NCBI GenBank assembly: GCA_964019155.1
Contig: OZ025242.1
Span: 88,859,705-88,923,704 of the forward strand
DNA: 64,000 nucleotides
Direction of reading: 5' to 3'
Origin: Osedax fenrisi
Lineage: Eukaryota > Annelida > Polychaeta > Sabellida > Siboglinidae
Of the stretch, positions 15,101 through 27,900 are shown piece after piece (the stretch's first letter is position 1; each line of letters opens with the position of its first letter). The notes under the pieces are model-generated. The model did no database searches. It had not been told where the DNA came from and worked only from the letters and a program-made list of their open reading frames with translations. Position numbers and translations under genes: made by a program.

Positions 15101-17875
15101 TACTTACTTTTTTACTTTGTTTGGTTTATGGACTTCAAGTGCGTGAGCGGGAGGGAAGACAAGGGAGAAGTAATGAGTCTTGAGGTGGCGTTTAAAGGAG
15201 GGAGTTGATGAATTTATTCGTAGGTGTTTGGGTAGGGAGTTCCAGTGATAAGGGGCAGAGAGGGCAAAGGAGCGTATATTTGAAGAATGTAGTTTGTAAA
15301 AATGGGGAGTGGTAAGGATAAAGGTGTTGGAGGAACGGGTCTGGAATGTAGTGATGGGTGTGTGTAGATGTAGGAGGGAGGCAAGGTAGTCAGGGGAATT
15401 GTGGTGAATAGCTTTGTGGATGGTTAGGGAGAGTTTGTACTTTATGCTTTATACCTTAGGGGACTGGCAACCAGTGTAGTTGTTTTAGGAGAGGAGTAAT
15501 GGAGTCAGGGGAACGTCGGGGAAGTAAATGGACGCAGCGAACTACAGCGTTTTGGAGTCACTGTAGTTTGATGAGTTTGTAGTCCGGGAGGTTAAAGAGT
15601 AGGGAGTTGCAATAGTCGAATAGGGGGATGATGTAGGAGGAGGTAATGGTAATATCGATGGGGAGGGGAATGGAGCGTCTGATTAAGCGGAGGCAGTGTA
15701 GGTGGTAGTGGATGTATTTATGCATGTGTATATGCATGTGTATAAGATGATAGTCAAGGGAAAGGGTGGTATCAATATGGAAGGTTTCGGACGTGTTGAG
15801 AGTAGGGGAGTATGGTATTGTCGAGTGAGATGGGGGTAGTTCAGGGATGGTGGAGGAACGTAGTGGTAAGTGGAGAAATATAGCTTCCGTTTTAGTGGGG
15901 TTAAGTTTTAGGGAGTTGGAGGTAAGCCATTGGTGTATGGACTTGATACAGGAGGAGAGTCGTTCAGGGGCATAAGTAGGGGAGTCTGTGCAGTTTAGAT
16001 ATAATTGAAGGTCGTCGGCGTAAGTATGGAAGGAGATGTCGGGGTAATCAGTGAAGATGTCAAACATGGGGAGGAGGTAAATATTGAAGAGGAGTGGGCC
16101 GTGGACAGAGCCCTGGGGGACACCATGAGTTATGGAGCGGGATGGGGACGAGTGTGTATTAATCCTGACTGAGGAAGAGCGGTTGGTAATATAGGAGGTG
16201 AACCAGTTGAGGGCAATGCCTTTGATGCCGATGGCGGAGAGTCTGTGTATGAGGACATTGTGGTCAAGGGTGTCGAAAGCGGAGGACATATCAAGGAGGA
16301 CGAATATGATGCCACAGTTGTTGTTAAGGCCAGAGAGTAGGTCGGAGGTAATGAGGGTAAGGGCGGAGTCAGTAGATTTGTGGGGGAGGTAGGCGCTTTG
16401 GAATATGTTAGGGATGTTGTTGACTGTGAGGTAGGTGATGAGTTGGGAGGAGACAACACGTTCGAGGACTTTGGAGTGGATTGAGAGGTTGGAGATGGAT
16501 CGGTAGTTAGAGGAATTCAGGGAGTCAAGATTAGGCTTTTTAAGGATGGGGGAGATGGCAGCTACTTTGAAATCAGGAGGGACGGAGCCGGATGAAAGTG
16601 AAGTGCAGATGATTTTGTGGAAGGGTGAAGCAACGGTTTGGGTAATCTGTTTAAATATAGGGAGGGGAAGAGGATCAAGGGATGAGGTTGAGGAGGTGGA
16701 ATGAAGGAAAGAGATTATTCGATCAAGTGTGGGTGAATCGAAAGAATCAAGGAAGACAGGAAAGGTTATGGGAGTAGGGCATAAGGTGGGGTGGGAAGGG
16801 AAGAAAGGGAGGCGGAAAGTTTATCATTGAATAAAAAAGAGGAGTGGTAATTGTTCGGGGTGGTAGTGGGGAGAGGAGCTTTGAGTGAGCGACCAAGTAG
16901 TTGGGCAGAGAGTCAGTGTATGGATTTACTATCATTAGAAAGATTGTGGAATTTTAGGGTGATGTGAGTGGCATTGGCGGTAGTGATGGATTTACGGTAG
17001 ATGTTTTTCAGGTTGTTGTAGGAAGTAAGTGAAGTAGGGGAGGGATGTTTTAGGTAGTGTTTTTCAGCTGTGCGCAGAATGCGCTTTTGTTTTAGTAAGG
17101 ATGAGGTGTACCAGGAGGAGTCGGGACGAGTGATGGTGGTTCTAGTGACGATAGGGGCATATTTGTCAAGCGTAGTTGAAAGGGATTGATGAAGTTCAGC
17201 GGACGTAGTGGTAGGTAGGGAGGAGAGATCAGCAATAAAAGTAGGAATGGGGAGGTTGTGTATTTTTCGTGAGGTTCTGGTGGTTAGGGGTCGAGTTGGT
17301 TCGGGGTGGCTAAGGTTGAGGAGTATTATGAAGTGGTCGGAGAAGGGTGGTCCGATAGTAAGGTATGTGGTGATTTTGTTGGTTTTGGGGGAGATTATGA
17401 GGTCAAGGATATTGCCTTGGACATGGGTGGGGGAGGTGACATGTTGGATAAGGTTGAAAGAGGTAAGTAGATTGTTGAGAGACCGGGTCGAGGTTGGGTT
17501 AGGGAATTTCAAATTACCTAATATAATGGTGTTAAGGGATATTGTGTGTAGGAAGAGGCGGAATTCATCTAGGAATGGGTCAATGGAGGGAGAGGGAGGA
17601 CTGTAGAAAAGGGGGGTGTTGAAGGTCCGGGAGAAGGGTGAGCTGATGGCATAGCTCAGGGCTTCAGAGTGTGAGAACGAGTGATAGGATATATTAGAGA
17701 TAGTTAGAGAAGATTTTTAAAGTATTCCGGTGCCTCCACCGGGATGGGGAGAGTCGCGAGGGTTGTGAATGAAGCAGTAGCAGGGAGTGTTAAGAGCAGT
17801 AATGTGAGGATAATCCAGAGGAGATAGCCAGGTTTCTGTGATGAAGAGGATGTCGAGGTCATGGTCGGTCATATA
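15100..17875 (-). mobile_element. 5'-truncated L2/CR1-like LINE
   Basis: About 2.8 kb on the - strand with a pyrimidine-rich coding strand. Starting at 17870 it reads MTDHDLDILFITETWLSPLD, part of an APE-type endonuclease. The endonuclease and linker region (17512-16913) is followed, after frameshifts, by reverse transcriptase: NNCGIIFVLLDMSSAFDTLD near 16290, GVPQGSVHGPLLFNIYL, and catalytic TYADDLQLYL near 16020. The 3' part (15430-15130) carries the C-terminal block WNSLPKHLRINSS and HLKTHYF. It ends near 15100 in short ACTT-type tandem units, as CR1/L2 tails do. Stops and frameshifts mark it as inactive. Relatively little decay suggests a fairly young insertion. Confidence 0.9.
15558..16600 (-). 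pseudogene. LINE reverse transcriptase domain
   Basis: The RT core of the element above. The longest intact frame runs 16289-15558 and extends upstream of the apparent Met in the same frame (DLLSGLNNNCGII), so that Met is not a true start. Fingers (AFDTLDH), palm motif 4 (GVPQGS) and catalytic YADD are all present. The frame ends after LPDYKLIKLQ, and the remaining C-terminal region is in another frame. This polymerase would copy LINE RNA at the nicked target. Confidence 0.88.
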
Positions 17876-17879
17876 CTAT

Positions 17880-18730
17880 AATATATATTTATAAATTGAA
17901 ATAATAATAAAGATATGTAAGAATTTTAAATAATAACTTTTTACTATAGGCTCTAGTAGAAAGTAATATTTTATTATTATTTATTTTATTATAATATATA
18001 AAGTGATGAATTATTATATAACTAATAGTATATTCATAATAAACTATTAATATTCACAACACTATATAAATAACTTAATATGTTATTATGAATATAATTG
18101 CATATATGCTATTATCATACTATCAAAGAGAAAGATTTGATACTACTATCAGTGATTTGATACTACTATCAGATTTTCTACTATTATATACATATTTATA
18201 TTAATAATAATATCATCTTCCTTATTAAATTAATAAATTTTTAAACTAGGTAATTGGTAACTTTAGTATGACCTCTAAATAAGTGATAATGACCTCTTTA
18301 TAGGAATCAGGAACACTTACAACACGGCAGCACTAACTACGTTATGGTCTCACAGTGTATTCACCTCAACTCAGCAAAGGGTGGTGGCCGGCGGTGGTCC
18401 TGAGGGTTTCAGCTTTAGTCTCTTTGCCCTCGTCATGCTAAAGGTCAAAAGGTAATAGAAGTAAAGGTCACTGAAATGATGAACACGTGATACGAATATA
18501 ATGTTTACTTCGTTGATAAATAATGTATGTATAAATATTTCTCTCTATCACTCTCACATTCTACTTATCTCATTATATTCTTCATACTATATCTCCTATC
18601 TATCTTCTCAATTACTTTAATCCCTACCTCACCGTTACCCCTCCTATCCCTATCGCCATTGTTAACCCCCCTCTTCACCCTCCATGTTGATACTAACACC
18701 TTTCACATAGTATTATGAAATAACAAATTA
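17880..18730. repeat. Diverged third copy of the 19.8-20.7 kb segment
   Basis: By eye about 75-80% similar to 19870-20660 and 44990-45780. Shared landmarks include ggcagcactaactacgttat, gctaaaggtcaaaagg (with variants) and gtgatacgaatataatgttt (with variants). It predates the main duplication and includes a broken copy of exon 4 of the unknown gene (see 18338-18437). Confidence 0.65.
18338..18437 (-). pseudogene. Broken paralogue of unknown-gene exon 4
   Basis: Aligns to 20364-20450 and 45481-45567 with the same acceptor context (gacctttag) and the same GTTAGT donor. It is 100 nt instead of 87, so the frame is shifted. The frame that is open in the right copy reads HDEGKETKAETLRTTAGHHP here and then stops. 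Evidence of an older duplication of this locus. Confidence 0.5.
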
Positions 18731-19654
18731 TTTTCACCAAAACAATGTGACATCCCCTTAACCAATATATCAAAGTTGTATTAATATCTACAAATTTCAT
18801 ATGTTATTAGATAATAATAAACAGAATTCATCGGAAATTTAAAAGACATAAAGATTAGACATGTCTTGTGAATAAAATAGAATTTTATCTATTCTAGTTT
18901 TAAACCATGGCGCTAAGGTAATTTTTTATACAGATAAAATATATCAATTTTAAAATGATCACGTTTATCTGTACAGAGTAAATTGAGAAATTGGCTACGA
19001 AATTAAAATGCTGCCAAATTAGTCTTTTTATATAGATAACTAAATTCTATTTAATTTGTATCCTTATTCTTTATTTGTTAATTTTGTATTAATCGTTCTA
19101 TTAAATATTTCTTGATTTATATTTTAATTTAATAATAATATATTACTAATATCCCAGAAAATTTTTAATTAAATTTAATGCACATTTTATGCATATTTTT
19201 AATAACCTTATTTTTATAAATTATAATATATTTTTAAATATAATATATACGAAATATCTAATAATAGTCTTAAAAGTATTAATTACAAATTACATTCAAT
19301 GAATATCATTTCATATAAAAATCATATTTAAATAGTTAATTAAAATACGAAAAAAAATTATTTTGTATTACTTCTAATAGTAAAAATACTAATTTTGAAT
19401 ACAATTAAATAATGTGGTATTGGTAAATCAAGTTATATTTTAGAATATTTTATCAATTTTAAAATTATAAACAGTAATCTTTGCTTATTATTTACTTCAT
19501 TACATACGGTTTAGATGTCACTACAAATTATAATGAAGTTGATGAAAAATAACGCGAAAAATAATAGTATTTTGAGCTGATTTATCTTAATATATATTTA
19601 TTTTTATTATTATGGGTATTTTTATAATATAGATTTGTATATATTTGTGACATT
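18731..19654. other. AT-rich noncoding stretch left of the duplication
   Basis: No gene or transposon is recognised. It ends where similarity to the right-hand copy starts, at 19655. Confidence 0.5.
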
Positions 19655-20989
19655 TTATAATATATATAACAACTTATATAGTAATACTTACTAACAAAAA
19701 CTAGCTTACAATAATGCATTTGTATATATTTTTATTTGTAATATATTATATAACCTAGATACTCAAAATTGAATATTAGTGATACATTTGAGATGTAATG
19801 TTAATTCATTATTTTATATAAACAACAAACATGTTATAATATATTATTTTATTATTATACTATTTTTATAATCAATATTTATAAAATAAGATAATAATAA
19901 AAATATACGAGATATTTAAATAATAACTTTTACTATACTCTTGTAAAAAAGTAATATTGTATTAATTATAGTATTAGATTTGATATCTTTAACATTATAA
20001 TATATGAAGTCATGTAACTATTACTATATGCATAATAAAATAGTTATCTATATTATGACAGTATAGGATTATAATGTGGAAATAAATGATATATCAAAAA
20101 GTATAGGACGTCACAAAAGTATGTTAAGTATATATATATGTGATTATCAAACTATCGAGGCATAGGGATTTGATATGACCATCTAAGGGCTTTGCTACTA
20201 TTATAAACATAATAATAAATATATCATATACAGATCATCTTAATTCTTAAATCGATAATTTTAAACTCGGTATCAGGTAAATGGATACTTTAGTACGACT
20301 TCTAAATGAGTGTTAATGAACTCTATGTGAGAATTAAATACCTTACCAGATGGCAGCACTAACTACGTTATGATCTCTCAGTATCTTAACTTCCACTCAG
20401 CGATGGGGGTGCCTGGGGGGTTTAGCTTCAATCTCTTTTCACTCTTCACGCTAAAGGTCAAGGAGTAACATAAGTAAAGGTCGCTTAAATGGTGAACACA
20501 TGATATGAATATAGTGTTTAGTTAATTAATAAATAAGTTGTGTATAGTAATTATTTATACTTCCCATTCACTCTTACATTCAATTTATCTCATTACATTC
20601 TACAAATTTTGACTTTATCTCCCTTTTGTATTTTCCATTACTTTAAGGAGATATCATATACCTTGTTTTGGTAAAAAAAATTATATCTAAAATTGTTATT
20701 ATTTCATATTACTACTATGAAATATTTTTATTATCTGTAAATAAATTATTCATGAAAACAGTCTAGAAATGGCATAAAAAGTGGTTTAAATATTCATTAT
20801 ATATAATATATAATGTATTCATGTATATTCAAATTATGTTTTCTCAAAATAATTAATTCACACTAACATTGCATGTATAAAGGCTATTTATATAAAAACT
20901 AAATATAGTTAAAAATTATAATATAAAATAGTTAACAATTATTATATCTATATATATATATTATTATTTGTTTGTATTATACAAAGATC

Positions 20990-20991
20990 TG

Positions 20992-21069
<78 letters not shown>

Positions 21070-21094
21070 TATATATATATATATATATATATAT
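20990..21094. repeat. (AT)n microsatellite
   Basis: A nearly pure AT run with one interruption. The right copy has a shorter run at 46108-46152. Confidence 0.95.
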
Positions 21095-22056
21095 TAACAT
21101 AGAGATATCTTTCATAAATATCATTTTCTAATGATAGTAAAAATACAATTTATATAGAATAAATGACAATAAATAACTATTTAAAATGGTAATTTATAAA
21201 TATGCACAATAGGCTATATATAATAAATATTATAAATATATGTCTATTTGGGTATACATACATATATTATAAATACAATACAACAAAAATAGATGTATTC
21301 AATGAATATAATTCTGAGCGCATAGTTTTGTGTAGATCTATCCAACCCAATTGGGTCGACCCATTATTTGCTTTCTCTATACATACAATGGTGGGCATCG
21401 TATGACATGTCCTTAATCCATACACCATCCAACCCTGCATCATTAACCTCCTATCTACATCATTCACCACTCCAAGGTATAGATACTAACATCCTTCGCT
21501 TCTGTATACTAGGAACAGCTTCAGTGTAAGGTAGCGGAATCTCTCATGGTAGAGGTCCTGCGATATGTGAGGTGAAAGTGGTGAGGTTAGTATTAGCAAA
21601 CACCCCAAACATATATAAATTAATATTGGGGTTTTAGGGGTTTTGGTTGGATTCATATTAATAAAATATAATTATTTTATACACTATTTAAAAAGAGTGA
21701 ATATTTTAGATATATAAGATTATTTATTGATACTAGATAATTTTGATTAATCAATCATAAATAAATATAATTTTTTCAGAAAATATATGAGCTTATAATA
21801 TATAAACTTACATATACTTATATAAGTTTTAAATATTTATGAACTTATTATATATTTATAATACACTTTTGAATAAAGATTTACGTAATTGTTATGCATT
21901 TTTAAGCTGATATAATTCATTCAATCCTAATTGTGAGATTAATAATATTTTGGAAATTTATATTTATTTAAAATAATAATTGAGATAGATTAATAAAATG
22001 ATGGTTAATTTAAATTATATTCAAATTTACATCTAATATATAACAGTTAAAAAGTA

Positions 22057-22062
<6 letters not shown>

Positions 22063-22098
<36 letters not shown>
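22063..22098. repeat. (AT)n microsatellite
   Basis: Pure AT run. The right copy has a much shorter version near 49160. Confidence 0.95.
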
Positions 22099-22100
<2 letters not shown>

Positions 22101-22797
22101 ATAATCGTATGTTATATAAACATTAGATGTTATTAATATATCTTTATTTTCAAGTTTATAATTATTTCACATTTCAATCAATATAAATCATTGATATCAG
22201 ATAGTTAAATCTAGATTATTATTCTTTCGAATACCGAGATATGTATTATGAATTAAAAGAATAAGGATTTTATATCAGATACTTCTAGAAATATATTTAT
22301 ATTATTTATATATAATATAAATATTAATAGTTCTAAACTAGAGATTTGCTGTACTCCTATATTAATACTAGATATACTATCACCTAGTTTATATATTGCT
22401 TTATATTATTTAAAGATCTCTGTAATATACTTAATGGTTATCACCAGAAACTTAATATTCTAGCTTTGTAAATGTATATCATGACAGAAATAAACTATTA
22501 GAGTAACTAATGGGAATTTTAAATGATTTGATTTTTTTAAATCTTGTAGTTTTTTGTAGAAATTATAATTATTACATGTAGAGAAGAAATAGTATGACTC
22601 ATATTACATATTTCGTATAGTTAAGAATTTAGGTAGTAAATTATTATTTAAATATTCTAATTATCCATTTTTTTGAATTGTAAATACGATTAAGAGTATT
22701 GTTTAGTAAGGAATAATAAAGCTCTTTATTATGTGCTTATAACTTTATAGAAGTTTAATATTAAATATTATAGCTGAGAAGATGATTATAATCATAT

Positions 22798-23311
22798 GAA
22801 TGAATGAATGAATTCAGTTTATAGACAATGTCTAAGGAGAATCAGTGAAAGCGATGAGCTTTTTTAATTCGATATCTCCTAACAGTAGTGTAATGTCATA
22901 TTTCATCATCTTCATTCGGATAAAATACAATAAAATTACATAAAAATAGATATTAAAATAAACAATAAAACAAAACTAAAACAAAATATAAAAGAAAGAA
23001 TAAAACAAAACTAAAACAAATATTTGATTCCCCTGTTAGCATCCAAAACAAAGTATAAAATATAATTAATACATTTTTCATAATTGTAATATAATATTTA
23101 TAAAGAATCTAAATATTTGTATCACATATTTTATGTCAATTTTAATAATATTGATATATATATATATATATATTTGTAGGTTACTATAGGTTATTAATAC
23201 TGTTTATAATTATTTTAATTCTAATACTGTTTTTTATTATTTTAATACTTTTAATTTTTAATACTGTTTAGTTTTTTTTTTTTTTTTTATTAGTTATGTA
23301 AAGTTAAATAT
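22798..23311 (-). mobile_element. LINE 3'-end insertion present only in the left copy
   Basis: The right copy (49955) runs straight from ataatcatat into aaatacct, which gives the empty site. The insert begins with gaatgaatgaatgaattc on the + strand. On the - strand that is a 3' end with taaactgaattc followed by ATTC repeats, the usual LINE tail. The A/C-rich interior (ataaaacaaaactaaaac) resembles a 3' UTR. No coding region remains. Confidence 0.75.
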
Positions 23312-24831
23312 AAATACCTAATTAATGTCCATAGAAGTATTCAATCTACTATCAATCAATACATTATATACATATTAGTTGTGTTATTTGTGATAAATAA
23401 AAACTATAAATTATTACCGAAAGTTAAAGTATTGAAGGTATGAAACTATTTTACAAATTAATATGTATGATATATATATATATATATGTGAGATACTAAC
23501 AGGTTGTTTTCTTATTGAAGAAAGGGGCGTGTCGATCATACGGAGCTGTGATTTGATGAACGCTATATTGAGTTGTGGCATAAAGTTTGGTAATGATATC
23601 ATATGTTGGGGGGCGGTGGGGACATCATCATGGGGGAGACAGATATGGGGTAACTGAATGGTTATGGTATCATAAGTGGTGCTACCGGGGGTGGGAATAT
23701 GGAGGTGAAGGGAGTCCTGTATGAGATTTTACGCACGGGTATCTTAATTTCTAGTATTTAATTTATATTTTATTAAATAATAATAATAATTATTTACAAG
23801 ATATTGTTCTTTTCATTTGTAGTTTATAAATAAATAAATATGAATACAATAGTATTGTGTTTGATTCCTTCTAAATGGCTTCATAATAAAATAGATATAT
23901 TCTATTGTTATTGCCTAGTATTTGTATATAATACAAATTATACGTACAGAAAATTCACGATAACTTGACATCGATGGATTGGAATGTTGATATAAACTTA
24001 GTGAGATGATATATTGAGAGGATTTATTTGTGTGTGATAATTTATAATACTACATTATTCAAATTAACAATAGTTGTTTTACATAAAACATTATAGTTTA
24101 TCATTAATATTAATTTAACTGCAGTTGTGTATTGTGAAATAATAATTATAATAAATAAAAAATTATATATTTAATTTTGTTTACTAAAATATGTATGGAT
24201 CTTAAGTTGTATTACATTACTATCTTTCATTTTTCTAAGAATATTTACAACATCATTAATTTGTGAAATATACTTGTAGATATTTATAATATTCTTGATA
24301 TAATTAAACATAGATTTAATGAATTTACTAGGCTCTTATAATAGTTATGATATAACATACAAGTAGTAGAAGTATATTAGCTATGCCTTGATTAATACGT
24401 ATTAATACATTCTAAATTATTCACTTTCAAATGTACAAACATATTTGCATAATAATGAAAACAGATTTTTGAGTATATTTAACATATTAGTAAATAATAC
24501 CAAGTATAAATTACTACTACTATACTAGTAATAACTTAAGTATTCTTTATGTATTATATAAAGTATCCTATTAGTATAATATAGATATTATTATATTACT
24601 ACGATTATGGGCGGTATATGGAGGGATGGCTTATATGATCAACTATAGTTATAGTTATATATATATATATATATATCCAATTAAAAAGTACTACACAAAA
24701 TTATCATAGAATAAATAAATGCTAATGACCTCTTATATTAATAGAACACCCTACCAGATGGCATTCTATATATATATATTTATAGATGTCCATTTATTAT
24801 TATGCCTATATATAATTATATACGATCCTCG

Positions 24832-24937
24832 GACATCTATAAATATACATATAATAGTATATAAGAGTAACATCACGATCAGCGGACATAGGCGGACATA
24901 GATGTCCGCAGAATTTTTCCGCTGATTGTAATGTTAT
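24832..24937. repeat. 53-bp minisatellite, 2 units (left copy)
   Basis: Units start at 24832 and 24885 with acgatcctcgg and acgatcagcgg, followed by acatctataaatatacat. The right copy has five units at the corresponding site. Confidence 0.8.
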
Positions 24938-27900
24938 CTTGATCCCAGTTCAGTATTACATAATATAATTTCTATTAGATATACTAACTTAAGTTCAACT
25001 CAGATTACAGATTCTCATATTTCACTGATGTTATGATAATAAAATTCTGAAAAATATTTCCTTATAATATTTTAATTATAGTTTATATCCCTAATATATA
25101 AAGAATTACCAATTATGTCGATATAAGTATATAATTGACGATTAGTAATTAGTTTTACATTAAATAAACTACAAGAATGTGTTTTATTGCGAAAATTCAT
25201 GGTTATAATAATTAAATAAGTATATTGAAATTTAAATATAAATTTAAATATTATTTGTTTATAATGTAAGGGTCACGTGTAATTAATATAGGAAATAGCG
25301 GTATTTTGTCTATATTACAATTTAATTAAGGGAAAAGAATATGTATATTTTAAATCTCTAGCGTAGGTAGAATACTCCTTATAAAAAACAATTATATCAG
25401 TGGCAAAAATACTCAAAAAGTATATCATAATTTGCTATCAATATCTGTAAAAACTAATTGTCCTTAATATACATTAAGTGGGTTCATATTGGTAATTTAA
25501 AAAAATAAATATTGAGGATAAGCATTTGTATAAACCCGATGTATAAACCAGATGATTAGGGTATAAACTAGATAATATAATTAATTGAATAGAACAAAAC
25601 AAAATTAAAAAAATTAATATTGAAGCTGATATTAAAATAATGACATTTAATAATGTTTGTTTGTCTAAAGACAAGAAAATTAATTAATTTTAAAATGTTT
25701 CTATGTATCATTATATATTTTTGAAAATCATTCTATTTGGCGTATAGCCTACTATTTTTATAAATTAAATAATAACTGGTGACATGATAAACATATATGA
25801 AGAATAAAATTATATTATATATTATAAGATATATATAAATTAGTTGTTATTTTAATTTTAAATTAAATAGTGATACATATGTAGAAAATAGTTAAAAGTT
25901 GACGTGGGTCATCGTAATCCAAACAAACTGGAGCCATATTCGATATTATCCATAAAATAGTGTAACTTTGAAATATTATATTTATATAAATATAATTTTG
26001 TTTGCAATAAGTAGGTATAACTTATATTTAAGTAATAAATACATTAATACACAATTATTTCGAATACATACTTAGTATTAATATATTATTTATTTTACAC
26101 CGTTTTACAATATTCTAATTTTACTTTTTTATTTCGAAAAATTTTATATTTAGATAATTAGATATTTTTAAATATTTAATATTATATTATGTGGAATACA
26201 TTAAATAATGTAATGTATGATTATATAATATATAATAATTATTATAAAGTAACATTACTTAAAATAATATATTAGTTATACTCCTTATAATAACGGGTTA
26301 TAATAACAATAACCACACAAAAAAACAATAATTATTCAATTATATTTTTAATCCTATATCAAGGACAATAATGTCCTTGTTTATAGTATACTATAATACA
26401 TAGGTGGCGGTATTAAAATCACGTGAAAGATCTTTCTAGAATCTATATTATTTTGATTAACATTATTCAGCTTTAAAATAACATGTTTATCTAAATTTAA
26501 TGTTTATATTTATAATATTATCACATAAATTGTGTATTATAAAATATAAATACTTCAAGTAAAATATCTAGATCTAAGAAGAATAATGCAATTTGAAAAA
26601 GGTTGTAATAAGATATTTAAAATAAAAAATTAATTTAATATATTATTAAATTTATTTTTTCTTAATTATTATTAAATAATTATTAATTAATATCATATAT
26701 TAATGTTAATATTAATTTATAACTTGTAACTCAATATTTATTATAACATATGGATACTGTGAATTATATATTCATGTTTCCAAAATATTGTAGCATAAGA
26801 AAAAATAGTCATAGAAAAAGATGGCCTACAAATATTATATTTAATATATAACCATTGAATCAATGATTGATGAAAACGTTTACAGGGATACATTTACAAC
26901 TATTAAAGATATACATATTTATGGAATATAAGTTAGTTAACATTTTGTCCATCATAATGTAATAATTCAACCTATTTTATGTATATTGTAGATCAACTTT
27001 GTATAAAATGATATTAATATGATATATTATTAATATCCCATGCATATTATATATAATTATGTATAATTGTGTAAGATATTAATTTTATTTATTTTTAGAG
27101 TTTCATTCATATTGGACAATATTTATGAGGAATATATAAATAATTATTTGATGAAATTTGAGATAAATTGTATGTAATTAGATGAATTCAGATTTAACTT
27201 TAACAATATATATTTGTATTTTAACTTTAATTTAATAATTTTATTATTTTATACTTTATTTGTAAATCATCGTAATATACGTAATATATGTTTATATATT
27301 CATTATTAGGGTTTTATCTGCGAGCGATGTGATAATCCTATAGAAATATCAACACTCAAGATGTAGAATTAAAAGTTTATAAACAAAGAATTCATCTTAA
27401 CGTTAGTAAAATAGTATTATACTAAGTATATTTTAATTATTATAAGTAATACTTTTATCATTTGATTATATACTTTATAGTTTCTATTTATTAAGTTATT
27501 GTATTTCATTTTATTACATATAAATTTGTTTACTTAATTTTGTTCATTTATATAACATTTATATTTATTTCTATATATCCCATATATATTATATATAACT
27601 TACCTTATACTTTACGAAACATAATACAAAATTAAAACAAACACTAGACTTTTACGTAATAAAAATTCAATTAAACTACACCAACCAATTACCCATTTCA
27701 TTATCATTTCAACATATTTACATATATATACACACACATATACACACATATTATAAACATATGGTAACAATAATATAATTGTAATATGCATATGCAAATA
27801 TATATATGTATGTATGATTTATAAATAAGTATATCATATTTATATTATCTATCAGACATATGATGATAAGAACCCCTTCAAGATGAATCAACAGTAGATG

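Larger units (their letters stand above)
20364..23716 (-). pseudogene. Unknown gene, left copy (disabled)
   Basis: Exons on the - strand corresponding to the right copy: 23716-23501 (72 codons, phase 0 to 0; e.g. NIAFIKSQLRMIDTPLSSIR), 21557-21491 (ERFRY, LKLFLVYRSEG), possible 21434 onward (DGVWIKDMSYD), and 20450-20364. The last has two in-frame stops (codons 4 and 18) where the right copy reads through. Exon 1 differs from the right copy mostly by replacement changes. The 56-bp intron after exon 2 is normal here, while it is shrunk to 34 bp on the right. Likely a pseudogene; function not recognised. Confidence 0.45.

Noticed and set aside
16198..17606. Open frames on the + strand across the LINE
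   Set aside because: They are shadows of the - strand LINE coding sequence, which carries the recognisable RT and endonuclease motifs.
23463..23657. + strand 64-residue ORF over unknown-gene exon 1
   Set aside because: The - strand frame is open for the full 72 codons between a matching acceptor and a GTTAGT donor in both copies, so it is preferred.
24598..24650. GC-richer patch identical in both copies, considered as an exon
   Set aside because: Every frame between plausible splice sites contains a stop, so no coding call is made.
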